A stretch of 64,000 nucleotides of DNA from Haloplanus litoreus (GCF_042677945.1 NZ_JBHUDN010000001.1); one strand, 5' to 3'. Positions 34,736-43,980 are shown, numbered from the stretch's first letter. Notes: generated by a model not told the origin, from the sequence alone. Numbers and translations are program-made.

Positions 34736-35110
34736 ATGGGTCCCCTGCAGACGAGCGTCGGGTCGGCGTCGGTCCTCGCCGTCGCCGGCACCGCCGCGCT
34801 CTTCGCGCTCTTCCTCTCGCTGACCGCCCACCTCGCCGCGCGGAACGTCCTCGGCGACGTGCCGATCAGGAACGCCTTCCTCGTCGGTCCGGTCCCCGCC
34901 GCCATCGCCGTCGTCGCCGGGGCACTCGAACTCCCATCGATTCCGGCCGTCGTCGTCGCCGTGCTCCTCGACGCGGCGCTGATCCGGTACGTCTACGACC
35001 TGGACCGGCGACTGACCGCCGCCGTCACCGCCATCCACGCCGTCGTCAGCATTATCCTCGGGAGCGTCATCTTCAGCCTCTACGTGCTCGTCCGGTCGGC
35101 ACCGGGCTGA
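34736..35110 (+). CDS. four-span membrane protein, unknown function
   Basis: A 124-residue hydrophobic protein with about four membrane spans (ASVLAVAGTAALFALFLSLT, FLVGPVPAAIAVVAGALEL, IPAVVVAVLLDAALIRYVYD, VSIILGSVIFSLYVLV). It follows tbp by 12 bp and is probably co-transcribed. It belongs to a haloarchaea-specific family with no known role. Confidence 0.72.
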   Translation: MGPLQTSVGSASVLAVAGTAALFALFLSLTAHLAARNVLGDVPIRNAFLVGPVPAAIAVVAGALELPSIPAVVVAVLLDAALIRYVYDLDRRLTAAVTAIHAVVSIILGSVIFSLYVLVRSAPG

Positions 35111-35338
35111 TCACCGTGCGGCCGCCACTCCCCGAGCGGTCCGCACGGTGAGCGCGCCGAGGACGCAGACGACGCCGAGACCGACGCCGACCGTCGCCGT
35201 CTCGACGTTGCCGAGCAACAGGCTCGTCCCGTACGTCGCGACGCCGAGGACGGCCCCGGCCGAGAGGAGCGAATCGACGGCGTCGAACGGCGAGTCGAAC
35301 GCCGGGAGCAGGTCGTGGCCGGCAGTGGCGGAGCTCAT
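35111..35338 (-). CDS. 75-aa two-span membrane protein
   Basis: A 75-residue protein with two hydrophobic spans (LSAGAVLGVATYGTSLLLGN and TVGVGLGVVCVLGALTV). It converges on the previous gene with no gap. The ATG at 35338 is preceded by an unusually A/T-rich region with a palindrome. Unknown function. Confidence 0.6.
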   Translation of the reverse strand: MSSATAGHDLLPAFDSPFDAVDSLLSAGAVLGVATYGTSLLLGNVETATVGVGLGVVCVLGALTVRTARGVAAAR

Positions 35339-35340
35339 AG

Positions 35341-35410
35341 TGTGAACATTGTTCTCAATCAACACGTAATTTGTGCATACATTCGTTATGTTTTCTGACT
35401 GAATAATATG
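35341..35410 (-). promoter_or_regulatory. A/T-rich upstream region with palindrome GAACATTGTTC
   Basis: A strikingly A/T-rich stretch with GAACATTGTTC (35344-35354), a perfect palindrome of 5-bp arms, 6 bp upstream of the 75-aa gene, plus AATTTGTG and GTTATGTTTT. The palindrome would overlap the transcript start and could bind a dimeric regulator. Confidence 0.35.
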
Positions 35411-35457
35411 CGGCCAGTCGGGCAGGTCGGCGGCAACTCCGCAGGGGCGGGGCGTCC

Positions 35458-35540
35458 CGGACGGACCGTTGTCGTCGTCCCCGGCGTTCGGCGACCAGTC
35501 TCGCAGAACCACCGGTACTGACTTACGACAGTCCGTATCA
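35458..35540. repeat. palindromic repeat, copy upstream of CPBP protease gene
   Basis: The right arm in reverse reads TGATACGGACTGTCGTAAGT then CAGTACCGG. The left arm is ACGGACCGTTGTCGTCGTCC. Unlike other copies it is not at a stop codon. TGACTTACGA in its right arm is centred 27 nt before the next ATG and may act as the promoter box. Confidence 0.5.
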
Positions 35541-35550
35541 GGCGTACGCG

Positions 35551-36585
35551 ATGGGACCGCGGACGCTCCTCTGGAACGACGCCGAACGTCGCCCCCGGGC
35601 GCTCCTGCGGGTCGTTCTCCTGGTCGTCGTCGCCGCCCTCCTCGCCATCGGGGCGAGTCTGGGAGCGAGCGGCGTCCTCGGCGGCCTCCGGTCGTCGCTC
35701 GAACGGGTCTTCGGCGAGGCCGTCGCCGCGGCCGTCGGTGCCGTGGTTGGCATCGGACTCACGGGCGGCATCGTCTCGCTGTCGATCCTGATCGCCGGGC
35801 GATACGTCGACCGGCGACGACTGCGGGATTTCGGCTTCCGACTGGACCGGGACTGGTGGCTCGACTGCGGGTTCGGCCTCGCCCTCGGCGCCGGCCTGAT
35901 GACGCTCCTCTTTCTCGTCGAGTTCGCGGCCGGGTGGGTGCGGGTCACGGGGACCGCCCAGCCCCGTGCCGGCTTCGCCGTCCGCCTTCTCGGCCTCGTC
36001 GTCGTCTTCGTGATCGTCGGGATCTACGAGGAACTGCTGGCACGCGGGTACCTCCTGACGAACGCCGCGGAGGGACTCGTCGGCTGGGTCGGCGAACGCG
36101 GCGCCGTCCTGGGCGCGACGCTCCTGTCGTCGCTCGTGTTCGGTCTCGCACACGCCAACAACCCGAACGCTACGACGACGAGCACCGTCGCCATCGTCCT
36201 CGCAGGGGGGATGCTGGCGGCGGGATACGTCCTGACGGGCGAACTCGCCGTACCCATCGGCCTCCACGTCACCTGGAACCTGTTCCAGGGCGGCGTCTAC
36301 GGCTTCCCCGTCTCGGGCCTCGGCGTCGGTGCGAGCGTCCTCGTCGTCGAGGGGTCCGGTCCCCGACTGCTCACCGGCGGCGACTTCGGCCCCGAAGCGG
36401 GACTGCTCGGCATCGGAGCGATGGCGCTCGGCACGGTGGCTATCGCACTCTGGGTGCGGTGGCGGACGGGCGACCTGCGCATCGACCCGACGGTGACGAC
36501 GCCCGACCTGCGGTCGGCGCGGGTCGACGACGGCGGGACCGACCCCGGCCGCTGGGAACCGGTGCCGGGTAACCGGGAGGAGTGA
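35551..36585 (+). CDS. CPBP-family intramembrane metalloprotease
   Basis: A 344-residue protein with about eight spans. CPBP motifs: EELLARGYLL (EExxxR, about 154), FGLAHANNPNA (about 197) and LHVTWNLFQG (about 237), which hold the glutamates and histidines of the active site. The family includes Rce1-like CaaX proteases and bacteriocin-immunity proteins; the substrate is unknown. The C-terminus is a soluble acidic tail. Confidence 0.92.
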   Translation: MGPRTLLWNDAERRPRALLRVVLLVVVAALLAIGASLGASGVLGGLRSSLERVFGEAVAAAVGAVVGIGLTGGIVSLSILIAGRYVDRRRLRDFGFRLDRDWWLDCGFGLALGAGLMTLLFLVEFAAGWVRVTGTAQPRAGFAVRLLGLVVVFVIVGIYEELLARGYLLTNAAEGLVGWVGERGAVLGATLLSSLVFGLAHANNPNATTTSTVAIVLAGGMLAAGYVLTGELAVPIGLHVTWNLFQGGVYGFPVSGLGVGASVLVVEGSGPRLLTGGDFGPEAGLLGIGAMALGTVAIALWVRWRTGDLRIDPTVTTPDLRSARVDDGGTDPGRWEPVPGNREE

Positions 36586-36666
36586 CGGTCGTCCGGCCGC
36601 CGGCTCGTACTGATCGTCGTCACCGCGGGGAGCGCGACCGGAACTGACTGACAACCGTCCGTATCA
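36583..36666. repeat. stop-linked palindromic repeat between CPBP gene and hisG
   Basis: The right arm in reverse starts TGATACGGACGGTTGTCAGT then CAGTTCCGG, and its TGA is the hisG stop. The left side starts at the stop of the CPBP gene but its arm is weaker (TGACGGTCGTCCGG). It fills the 78-bp gap between two convergent genes. Confidence 0.5.
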
Positions 36667-37509
36667 CTCCACCAGACGCTCGATTTCGGTGACGAGGATG
36701 TCGCTCGCGCCCATCGCTTTGAGGTCGTTGATGACGCCGAAGACGGCGCGTTCCTCGACCACCGCGTGGACGGCCACGTCGTCGCTGCCGGCGACGTCCA
36801 TCACCGTCGGGCCGCCCATCCCCGGCAACACGTCGCGCACGTCGTCGAGGCGGTCCTCGGCGACGTTCAACATCAGGTAGCGCCGGTCCTCCGCGGCGAG
36901 GACGGACTCGAAGGCCGTCACCAGTTGCTGGACCTTCTCGTCGTCGACGACGTCGGGGCGGGCGAACAGGCGCACCGAACTCGACAGCACCTCCTCGATT
37001 TCGGCGAGGCGATTCACGCGGAGGGTCGTCCCCGTCGACGTGATGTCGACGATGGCGTCGGCCATGTCGACGTGGGGGGTGAGCTCCGTAGCGCCCGTCA
37101 CCTCGACGACGTCGGCGTCGACGCCGCGTTCCGCGAAGAACTCGCGGGTGATCCGGGGGAATTCGGTGGCGACGGTGCCGCCGGCCAGCGCCTCGACGGA
37201 CGAGATGGCGCCGTCCTCGGGGGCGGCGACGACGAGACGGCACCGACCGAACTCCAGGTCGAGGAGGTCCACCAGGTCGTGACCCGACTCGCGGACCTGA
37301 TCCAGTCCGGTGATTCCAACCGCCGCGGCACCGTCAGCGACGTACTCGGGGATGTCGGCGGCGCGTGCGAACAGGGCGGTCACGTCCGGGTCGACCGTGT
37401 CCGCGTAGAGTTTCCGGTCCGCCCCGCCTTCGAGGTGCAGGCCGGCGCGTTCCAGCAGGTCGATAGACGGGTCGTGCAGGCGGCCCTTGTTGGGGACGGC
37501 GATGCGCAT
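36664..37509 (-). CDS. hisG: ATP phosphoribosyltransferase HisG, long form
   Basis: A 281-residue enzyme for the first step of histidine synthesis (ATP + PRPP). MRIAVPNKGRLHDPSIDLLE starts the fold, VDITSTGTTLRVNRLAEI (about 162) is the PRPP-binding loop, and the last 75 residues form the regulatory domain (LMLNVAEDRLDDVRDVLPGM). The domain implies histidine feedback and no need for HisZ. Other his genes are absent, which is normal for haloarchaea, where they are scattered. Confidence 0.96.
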   Translation of the reverse strand: MRIAVPNKGRLHDPSIDLLERAGLHLEGGADRKLYADTVDPDVTALFARAADIPEYVADGAAAVGITGLDQVRESGHDLVDLLDLEFGRCRLVVAAPEDGAISSVEALAGGTVATEFPRITREFFAERGVDADVVEVTGATELTPHVDMADAIVDITSTGTTLRVNRLAEIEEVLSSSVRLFARPDVVDDEKVQQLVTAFESVLAAEDRRYLMLNVAEDRLDDVRDVLPGMGGPTVMDVAGSDDVAVHAVVEERAVFGVINDLKAMGASDILVTEIERLVE

Positions 37510-37585
37510 TATCGGACACGTCTCGCCGACGGGGCAACTGTCTTTCGGGGACGCGGCCGAGCGACAGCAGGAACCGAGGCCCAAC

Positions 37586-38893
37586 CTACCCCTTTCGGAG
37601 TGCCGCTGCCACCCGTTCGCTCGCCGGCGGCGTCGCCCGTGCTCGCGCCATGACGGTGAGATACGTCGACGCGTCGTTGCGGAGCCACGACGCCCGGACG
37701 CTCCCCTCTGAGTCCAGCAGTTGTTCGTCCGTCCAGGTCAGTCGGTCCGCGAGTTCGGCGGTCGACAGTCGCGTCAACCCCGGGTCCGCGGGCGACGCCT
37801 CGGCCGCGCGCAGCGCCTCGACGGCGGCCGTCCGCATGGCCGCCACGTCCTCGACCGACTCGATGGCGAACGTCTCGCCCTCGCGAACCCGTTCGCGAAG
37901 CGACGTGAAGGCCCGAAGCGCGACGAACGAGGAGTGCGCCCACGTCAGCGCCCGGGCGGGCGTCGTCTCGCCCCACCCGTCGTCGTGGGCCGGGTCGACC
38001 GGTCGGAAGAGTTCCTCCAGCGCCTCCGCGGCCGGCGTGTCCTCGACGTCCACCCCCTCGATCCGCCAGGGTTCCCGGGCGTCGACCGACGACAGGGCCT
38101 GGCGCTCGGTTTCGAACGCCTCGCGGAGTCGTTGCCGGGCGTCGACCAGCCGCGGCCGCAGATCGACCGGATCGTCGAGCGGCGCCGTCAGCCGGTCGTA
38201 GAGGTGGGTGGCGTCGTCGACGGCGACGCGGGCACGTTCGATTTCCTCGGTGAGTTCGCCGACACCGAGCGGGTTGCCGGGGCGGTAGCGACGCGGTTCG
38301 CCGGTGGCGACGTCGCTCCGACCGGACGCGATGCGGCGCTCGATGGCGGCGTGGACGAGCGTCGCCTCGACGGGGTCGGCGCCGACGTACCGCCACCGCT
38401 CCCGGACGGCCCGCCGGTCCTCGCGGACCGTCTCGGCCTCCGCGGCGAGGTCCTCACGGGTTACCCCCGCGTCGATGGCGCGCCAGGCGCCGGTGGCGAA
38501 GCGTGCCTCGGCCCGGGCGTCCGCGAAAGCTGCCAGTCGTGCGAACGGCGTCGACGCCTCGGCCGCCGTCGAGAGGCTCTCAACCGCGTGTTCGCGGGCG
38601 TGCCGCACGCGCTCGCGGATCGCGCCGTTGGGAATCTCCGCCGGACCGAGATCCGCGGGCACCGCGTCGAGGAGCGTTCGCGCGCGGCGTTCGGTGGCCG
38701 CGAGGTGGTCGTCGCCGACGTCGACCGGCAGTCGCTCGGGGAGCGTCGGCACCGAGTCGTCGACGAGCGCCCGAAGCGCGGAACCGTCGAGATCCGTCTC
38801 GTTCGACCCGGAGGAGAGGGGATCGGCGCCGCTACAGCCGGCGAGCGCCCCGAGGAGGGCGAGCGTGCTGCGGCGCGTCAGGCGCCCGCTCAT
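37586..38893 (-). CDS. helical lipoprotein of unknown function
   Basis: A 435-residue lipoprotein: MSGRLTRRSTLALLGALAGC is a signal with lipobox. The remainder is almost entirely predicted helix, rich in Ala, Arg, Glu and Asp (TEEIERARVAVDDATHLYD, ARQRLREAFETERQALSS). No known domain. Its start overlaps the stop of the upstream lipoprotein gene by 4 nt, so the two form an operon and may function together. Confidence 0.8.
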   Translation of the reverse strand: MSGRLTRRSTLALLGALAGCSGADPLSSGSNETDLDGSALRALVDDSVPTLPERLPVDVGDDHLAATERRARTLLDAVPADLGPAEIPNGAIRERVRHAREHAVESLSTAAEASTPFARLAAFADARAEARFATGAWRAIDAGVTREDLAAEAETVREDRRAVRERWRYVGADPVEATLVHAAIERRIASGRSDVATGEPRRYRPGNPLGVGELTEEIERARVAVDDATHLYDRLTAPLDDPVDLRPRLVDARQRLREAFETERQALSSVDAREPWRIEGVDVEDTPAAEALEELFRPVDPAHDDGWGETTPARALTWAHSSFVALRAFTSLRERVREGETFAIESVEDVAAMRTAAVEALRAAEASPADPGLTRLSTAELADRLTWTDEQLLDSEGSVRASWLRNDASTYLTVMARARATPPASERVAAALRKG

Positions 38894-39531
38894 CGCTCCC
38901 CCTCACCCGACCCGTCGGTCTCGTTGCGGCGCCGTCGAATCCGCTCGTTCTCCCGTTCGCAGGTGCCGGAGCCGTGACTCGATCCGTAGCTGTCGACGCC
39001 GCTCGGGTCGAACGCCTCGGGGATACGGACCAGCGTGGCGACCACGTCCCGCGCGTCGGCCTCGCAGGCGACGTCCGCGTCGCGGTAGCGCCGCGAGTAG
39101 TTCGTCTCGACGTCGTTCTCGGACCACTGAATCGAACAGAGGTCCGGCGCGAAACACTCGTCGACGGGCCACTGCTCGACGTACACCGTCGCGGCGTCGT
39201 AGTCGGTGGCGTCGAGGAAGTCGCGGGCGGCGTCTGCGCCGTCCACGTCGGCGAAGCCGACGGTCGCCGCCTCGTCCGGACTCGTGACGAACAGGTGGGT
39301 GCGGCGGTGCGAGCGCTCCGCGTCGTCCTCGGGCGTCGGCCGGTCGCCGGTCCAGACGGTGGGCGCCAGGGCGGGATTCCGCAGACTGTACGACTCGGGA
39401 TTCAGGGCGACGTTGCCGCTCGGATCGGACGGATGGCTCGAACTCGACGACGACTCGCCGGAACAGCCGGCGAAGCCGGCGACGAGCGCTACCGCTCCCT
39501 GGAGGGCGCGTCTGCGTGTGGTGGAGGGCAT
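38890..39531 (-). CDS. twin-arginine lipoprotein of unknown function
   Basis: A 213-residue lipoprotein. MPSTTRRRALQGAVALVAGF with FAGC is a Tat-type lipobox, followed by a Ser-rich linker and a domain with HLFVTSPDEAATVGFADVDG, WPVDECFAPDLCSIQW and YRDADVACEADAR; four cysteines may form disulfides. The start at 39531 fits the signal. First gene of a two-gene operon with the helical lipoprotein. Confidence 0.78.
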   Translation of the reverse strand: MPSTTRRRALQGAVALVAGFAGCSGESSSSSSHPSDPSGNVALNPESYSLRNPALAPTVWTGDRPTPEDDAERSHRRTHLFVTSPDEAATVGFADVDGADAARDFLDATDYDAATVYVEQWPVDECFAPDLCSIQWSENDVETNYSRRYRDADVACEADARDVVATLVRIPEAFDPSGVDSYGSSHGSGTCERENERIRRRRNETDGSGEGER

Positions 39532-39612
39532 CGTCCGTCTTCCAGGGCCGACCGATAAACCTCTTTTCGTCGAACCCCGGAGCCTTTTCCCGAACGGGAG
39601 CCAGGTGGAGGT

Positions 39613-40905
39613 ATGCAGACGCTCTCGATACGCGGCGGCCGGGTCCTCCGACCGGACATGTCCGTCGCCGAGGCGGACGTACTGGTGGACCGCGAGGCGG
39701 GCGAGATTCTGGCGGTCGGCCCGACCCTCGGCGGCGACGAAACCCTCGACGCGTCGGACGGCCTCGTGATCCCGGGGCTGGTGAACGCCCACACCCACGT
39801 CGCCATGACGCTCCTCCGGGGTCACGCCGACGACAAACCCCTCGATCGGTGGCTACGGGAGGACATCTGGCCCGTCGAGGCGGCGCTCGAACCCGAAGAT
39901 ATCGAGGCCGGCGCCGAACTCGGCGTCCTGGAGATGATCCGGTCGGGGACGACGGGGTTCGCCGACATGTACTTCGAAATCGACCGCACGGCCGACGTGG
40001 TCGAGCGGGCGGGTCTCCGGGCCGTCCTCGGGCACGGCGCCATCTCGGCGGGCAAGGACGACGAGGCGGCCCGTGCCGACATCGAGGAGAGCGTCGAGAT
40101 GGCCCGGCGGTTCGACGGCGCCGCGGGCGGCCGAATCTCGACGGCGGTGATGCCACACAGTCTCACCACCGTCACGCCCGAGTTGCTGGAACTGGCGGCC
40201 ACGGAGGCGGCCGACGCCGGGGTCCCGGTCCACTACCACGCGAACGAGACGGTCGACGAGGTCGAGCCAATCGTCGAGGAACGGGGAGCGCGCCCCCTGG
40301 AGTGGGCGCGCGATCTGGGGCTGTGTGGTTCGGAGGACTTCTTCGCCCACGGCGTCCACCTCGACGACGCGGAGATCGAACTCCTCGCCGAGACGGGGAC
40401 GGGCGTCGTCCACTGCCCGGCTTCGAACATGAAACTCGCCTCGGGGATGGCGCCGATCCAGCGGTTGCTGGACGCGGGCGTGGCGGTGGGTCTCGGCACC
40501 GACGGCGCCGCCTCGAACAACGACCTCGACCTCTTCGACGAGATGCGCGACGCCGCCATGCTGGGCAAACTCGCGGCCGACGACGCGAGCGCGGTGGCCG
40601 CCCCCGACGCGGTCCGGATGGCGACCGCCGGCGGCGCCGCAGTGCTGGGACTGGACGCCGGCCGGATCGAGGCGGGCGCCGCGGCCGACTTCGCGGTGGT
40701 CGACCTCGACGCCCCGCACCTGACGCCCCGACACGACCCCGTGAGCCACCTCGCCTACGCCGCCAGGGGGTCGGACGTGCGCCACACGGTCTGTGACGGC
40801 GACGTGCTGATGCGTGACCGCGAGGTGCTGACGCTCGACGAGGCGGCGGTGATGGAACGGGCGACCGACCGAGCACGCGCCCTGTTGGAGCGGGCGGGCG
40901 CCTGA
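39613..40905 (+). CDS. mtaD: 5-methylthioadenosine/S-adenosylhomocysteine deaminase
   Basis: A 430-residue amidohydrolase. Metal ligands: VNAHTHVAMTLLRGH (about 57), HYHANETVDE (about 206), HGVHLDDAEI (about 243) and LGTDGAASNNDLDLFDEM (about 296). The pattern fits MTA/SAH deaminases, which convert S-adenosylhomocysteine to S-inosylhomocysteine. The adenosylhomocysteinase gene follows, so both act in recycling the product of SAM-dependent methylation. A CCTTTTCC box lies 27 nt before the ATG. Confidence 0.92.
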   Translation: MQTLSIRGGRVLRPDMSVAEADVLVDREAGEILAVGPTLGGDETLDASDGLVIPGLVNAHTHVAMTLLRGHADDKPLDRWLREDIWPVEAALEPEDIEAGAELGVLEMIRSGTTGFADMYFEIDRTADVVERAGLRAVLGHGAISAGKDDEAARADIEESVEMARRFDGAAGGRISTAVMPHSLTTVTPELLELAATEAADAGVPVHYHANETVDEVEPIVEERGARPLEWARDLGLCGSEDFFAHGVHLDDAEIELLAETGTGVVHCPASNMKLASGMAPIQRLLDAGVAVGLGTDGAASNNDLDLFDEMRDAAMLGKLAADDASAVAAPDAVRMATAGGAAVLGLDAGRIEAGAAADFAVVDLDAPHLTPRHDPVSHLAYAARGSDVRHTVCDGDVLMRDREVLTLDEAAVMERATDRARALLERAGA

Positions 40906-40985
40906 TACGGACCCTCGTCGGTCAGTTCCGGCCGGCGCCATCCGTGGGTGACGACGACCCGGAGACGGTGACGGCGATCCGAATG
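40903..40985. repeat. stop-linked palindromic repeat between mtaD and ahcY
   Basis: Left arm TGATACGGACCCTCGTCGGT then CAGTTCCGG begins at the mtaD stop codon. The right arm in reverse reads ATTCGGATCGCCGTCACCGT then CTCCGGG. The two genes run in the same direction, so the element could end the first transcript before the ahcY promoter at 41040. Confidence 0.6.
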
Positions 40986-41066
40986 GGCGCGTCCGCGGCG
41001 GCCCGGCCGGGGTGCCAAGACGGGCGATAGCGGTAGGGTTTTGCCACCCCTCACGTTACCATCCGT

Positions 41067-42347
41067 ATGACCTGTCCCACGATAGCCGAGCGTCTCGACG
41101 ACCCCGAGACCGCACGGGCCGAGGGGCGGCGGAAGATGGACTGGGCCGAGGCCCACATGCCCATTCTCGCCGAACTTCGGGAGACATTCGCCGCCGACGA
41201 ACCGCTCGCCGGCGAGCGAATCGCGATGGCGATGCACGTCGAAGCCAAGACGGCCGTCCTGGTCGAACTCCTCGCCGTCGGTGGCGCGGAGGTGGCCATC
41301 GCCGGCTGTAACCCGCTCTCGACGCAGAACGACGTGAGCGCGGCGCTACACGCCGTCGACGGCGTCACGTCCTACGCCGCCCACGGCGTGGACACCGACG
41401 AGTACTACGACGCCATCGAGGCCGTCGTCGGCGTCGACCCGACCATCACCGTCGACGACGGCGCCGACATGGTGACGCACATCCACGACGAACATCCCGA
41501 CCTGACCGCCCAGCTCAAAGGTGGGTGCGAGGAGACCACCACCGGCGTCCACCGCCTGCGGTCGATGGCCGACGACGGCGCGCTCGACTACCCGATGTTC
41601 GCCGTCAACGACACGCCGATGAAGACGCTGTTCGACAACGTCCACGGCACCGGCGAGTCCGCCCTCACCAACATCGCGATGACGACGAACCTCGCCATCG
41701 CGGGCAAGACGGTGGTCGTCGCGGGCTACGGCTACTGTGGCCGCGGCGTCGCGAAGAAGGCCGCGGGCATGAACGCCAACGTCGTCGTCACCGAGGTCGA
41801 TCCCCGGCGCGCCCTCGAGGCCCACATGGAGGGCTACGACGTGATGCCGATGAACGAGGCGGCCGCCGAGGGTGACCTCTTCGTGACGACGACGGGCAAC
41901 CGCGACGTGATCACCCGTGCGGACTTCGAGCGGATGGGCGACGGCGTCCTCCTCGCGAACGCCGGCCACTTCGACGTGGAGATCAACCTAGAGGAACTCG
42001 ACGACCTGGCCGTCGCCACCCGCGAAGTCCGCGACGGCGTCGAGGAGTACGAACTCCCCGACGGCCGACGGCTGAACGTCCTCGCTGAGGGACGACTCGT
42101 CAACCTCGCCGGGCCGCTCTCGATGGGTCACCCCGTCGAGGTGATGGACCAGAGCTTCGGCGTCCAGGCCGTCTGTGTCCGCGAACTCGCCGAGAATCCC
42201 GACGCCTACGACGCCGGCGTCCACGACGTGCCGGACCGACTCGACCGCGAGATCGCCGAGGTGAAACTCGACGCGGAGGGCATCGCAATCGACGGCCTGA
42301 GCGGCGAACAGCGCGAGTACATGGAGTCGTGGGATCACGGGACCTGA
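41067..42347 (+). CDS. ahcY: adenosylhomocysteinase
   Basis: A 426-residue NAD-dependent hydrolase. GCNPLSTQNDVSAALHA (about 75), GCEETTTGVHRLRSM (about 153) and VVVAGYGYCGRGVAKKAAGM (about 214, NAD-binding) are family marks; the C-terminal stretch GHPVEVMDQSFGVQA completes the site. It splits S-adenosylhomocysteine to homocysteine and adenosine, relieving methyltransferase inhibition. Pairs functionally with the upstream deaminase. Confidence 0.97.
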   Translation: MTCPTIAERLDDPETARAEGRRKMDWAEAHMPILAELRETFAADEPLAGERIAMAMHVEAKTAVLVELLAVGGAEVAIAGCNPLSTQNDVSAALHAVDGVTSYAAHGVDTDEYYDAIEAVVGVDPTITVDDGADMVTHIHDEHPDLTAQLKGGCEETTTGVHRLRSMADDGALDYPMFAVNDTPMKTLFDNVHGTGESALTNIAMTTNLAIAGKTVVVAGYGYCGRGVAKKAAGMNANVVVTEVDPRRALEAHMEGYDVMPMNEAAAEGDLFVTTTGNRDVITRADFERMGDGVLLANAGHFDVEINLEELDDLAVATREVRDGVEEYELPDGRRLNVLAEGRLVNLAGPLSMGHPVEVMDQSFGVQAVCVRELAENPDAYDAGVHDVPDRLDREIAEVKLDAEGIAIDGLSGEQREYMESWDHGT

Positions 42348-42429
42348 GGCGCCGGCGGGGCTGAACGGCGTCGTGACTCGTCGGGCACCGGGTCCCGCAA
42401 CTTAAGACCCATCGTCGCCCAGTCGGCGT

Positions 42430-42852
42430 ATGTCCGCGAACCGCAAGGGTGACCGCCGGGAGCGCGAACTCGTCAACGAACTCGACGCGGCGGGCTTTGC
42501 CGTCATGCGAGCCCCCGCGAGCGGGAGTGCGACCGAGCGTGACCTGCCCGACGTCCTGGCCGGCGACGGCGAGCGTTTTTTCGCCATCGAGGCGAAATCC
42601 AGCGCCGGCGACCCCATCTATCTCTCCGGCGAGGAGGTCGAGTCGCTGATCTACTTCGCCCGCAACTTCGGCGCCAACGCCCGCATCGCCGTCCGCTTCG
42701 ACCGCGAGGACTGGTACTTCTTCCACCCCGGCGACTGCCACGTCACCGACGGCGGCAACTACCGAGTGAAAAAGGAGACGGCGCTGGCGGACGGGACCGA
42801 CCTGGACGAACTCGTCGGGCACTCGACGCAGGCCCGCCTCGACGACGCCTAG
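42430..42852 (+). CDS. hjc: Holliday junction resolvase Hjc
   Basis: A 140-residue archaeal resolvase. KGDRRERELVNELDAAGFAV gives the first Glu, LPDVLAGDGERFFAIEAKSS (about 40) the D-x-E-x-K nuclease core, and EEVESLIYFARNFGA a helix conserved in Hjc. It cuts four-way DNA junctions. A TTAAG box is centred 28 nt before the ATG. It ends overlapping the stop of the SWIM gene. Confidence 0.96.
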   Translation: MSANRKGDRRERELVNELDAAGFAVMRAPASGSATERDLPDVLAGDGERFFAIEAKSSAGDPIYLSGEEVESLIYFARNFGANARIAVRFDREDWYFFHPGDCHVTDGGNYRVKKETALADGTDLDELVGHSTQARLDDA

Positions 42853-43541
42853 GCAGTCGTCGGCGGGGCACCGATGCCGGTCGGCGACGGCCCCACGTCG
42901 GCGTCGTCGGCGGCCGTCACGTCCCGGAACCGGCGGAGGCGGGACGCCGGGAAGGCGTAGGGTCGCACCTCGCCGTCGCGGCGGAGGGAGTCGACGTAGA
43001 CGGCCCGAAAGACCGGTTCGTGCCCGCCGTAGTCGGCGTTCGAGGGGTAGTCGGCGACGACGCGACCCTCGTCGGTCTCGACGTGGTCGGCACGCTCGCC
43101 CGTGGCGGCGACGACGAGCAGTCGGTCGCCCGTCTCTCGGTCGGCGACGACGTCGCCCGGTCGGAGCGCGTGCCGGTCACAGAGCGCCGGACCGCTGACC
43201 CGCGTCGGGACGAACGTCCGTCCCCCACAGACCGCACAGACGGCGGTCCGCTGGCCCGGAGGCGGGACGAGGCGAGCGGTCACTTCGAGGGCGACACGGC
43301 GGAGGTGTTTACAGCGGGCGTGTCGGAGCTGGTGGTCCGGGCAGGTGCAGGTGTTGGCGTCGAGGGCGACGACGTAGGTGCCCCCCTCCGTCTCGACGGC
43401 GTAGCGGCCGTCGCGGAGCGGCCGGACGGCCATCGGTTCGATCCGGGCGCGCCGCGACCGGCCGGCCGTGCCGGCGGCTGGCAGGGTGATCTTCGAGCGG
43501 GTTGCCGGCAGTGACGCGGGTGTGTGTGCTGGGTGCGTCAT
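42849..43541 (-). CDS. SWIM zinc-finger protein
   Basis: A 230-residue protein. A basic Thr/Pro-rich N-terminus (to about 35) precedes the SWIM motif TCTCPDHQLRHARCKHLRRV (CxCx6-7CxH, about 66). A second zinc site has CAVCGGRTFVP and LCDRHALRPGD. SWIM proteins bind DNA or protein; haloarchaea have many. The start is uncertain, with an alternative ATG at MAVRPL. Confidence 0.8.
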   Translation of the reverse strand: MTHPAHTPASLPATRSKITLPAAGTAGRSRRARIEPMAVRPLRDGRYAVETEGGTYVVALDANTCTCPDHQLRHARCKHLRRVALEVTARLVPPPGQRTAVCAVCGGRTFVPTRVSGPALCDRHALRPGDVVADRETGDRLLVVAATGERADHVETDEGRVVADYPSNADYGGHEPVFRAVYVDSLRRDGEVRPYAFPASRLRRFRDVTAADDADVGPSPTGIGAPPTTA

Positions 43542-43672
43542 GGTGGTGAGCCGTCGGCGTCCGAACCAGGGAACCGCCTCGCAGTCCGGCGGTCGGGGCG
43601 GTCCGACGCCGACGCGGGAGCGACGTCGGCTCCGTTGCCGTCGCTTGGCGCTCCACACACCTAAACCTTCGT

Positions 43673-43695
43673 TTCGGCGGGGTGTCACCGCCGAA
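43673..43695. repeat. inverted repeat upstream of the SWIM and 65-aa genes
   Basis: TTCGGCGG (43673-43680) and CCGCCGAA (43688-43695) are exact inverted copies around a 7-bp spacer, within the divergent intergenic space. It may be an operator serving both genes. Confidence 0.4.
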
Positions 43696-43760
43696 TACGG
43701 CCGAATAGCCGGTGGGAGGATCATCGAAGCTCTTTTGCCGAGGCCGGCGGATTCCCGAAC

Positions 43761-43958
43761 ATGGAACTCGAAGAGGGGATGGTCCGGAAAATCGCCATCT
43801 CCGTCGGCGCAGTGGGCGTTTTCGTCGCTCTCGTCGTCGGCATCGGCACCAGCTTCAACGACGGTGGCCTCGGATCGGCCGGCGGGCTGGCGCTCGTCGC
43901 CAGTATCGCGGCGTTCATCCTCGTGATGGCGGGCGTGGGGCTCTTTCTCGCGGACTAG
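43761..43958 (+). CDS. 65-aa two-span membrane protein (DUF7472-like)
   Basis: A 65-residue protein: an acidic N-terminus (MELEEGMVRK) and two hydrophobic spans (AISVGAVGVFVALVVGIGTS and GLALVASIAAFILVMAGVGL). It belongs to a small haloarchaeal family without known function. A CTCTTTTGCC box lies 28 nt upstream. Confidence 0.72.
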   Translation: MELEEGMVRKIAISVGAVGVFVALVVGIGTSFNDGGLGSAGGLALVASIAAFILVMAGVGLFLAD

Positions 43959-43980
43959 CGGTCGGGACGGCGTGACCGCT

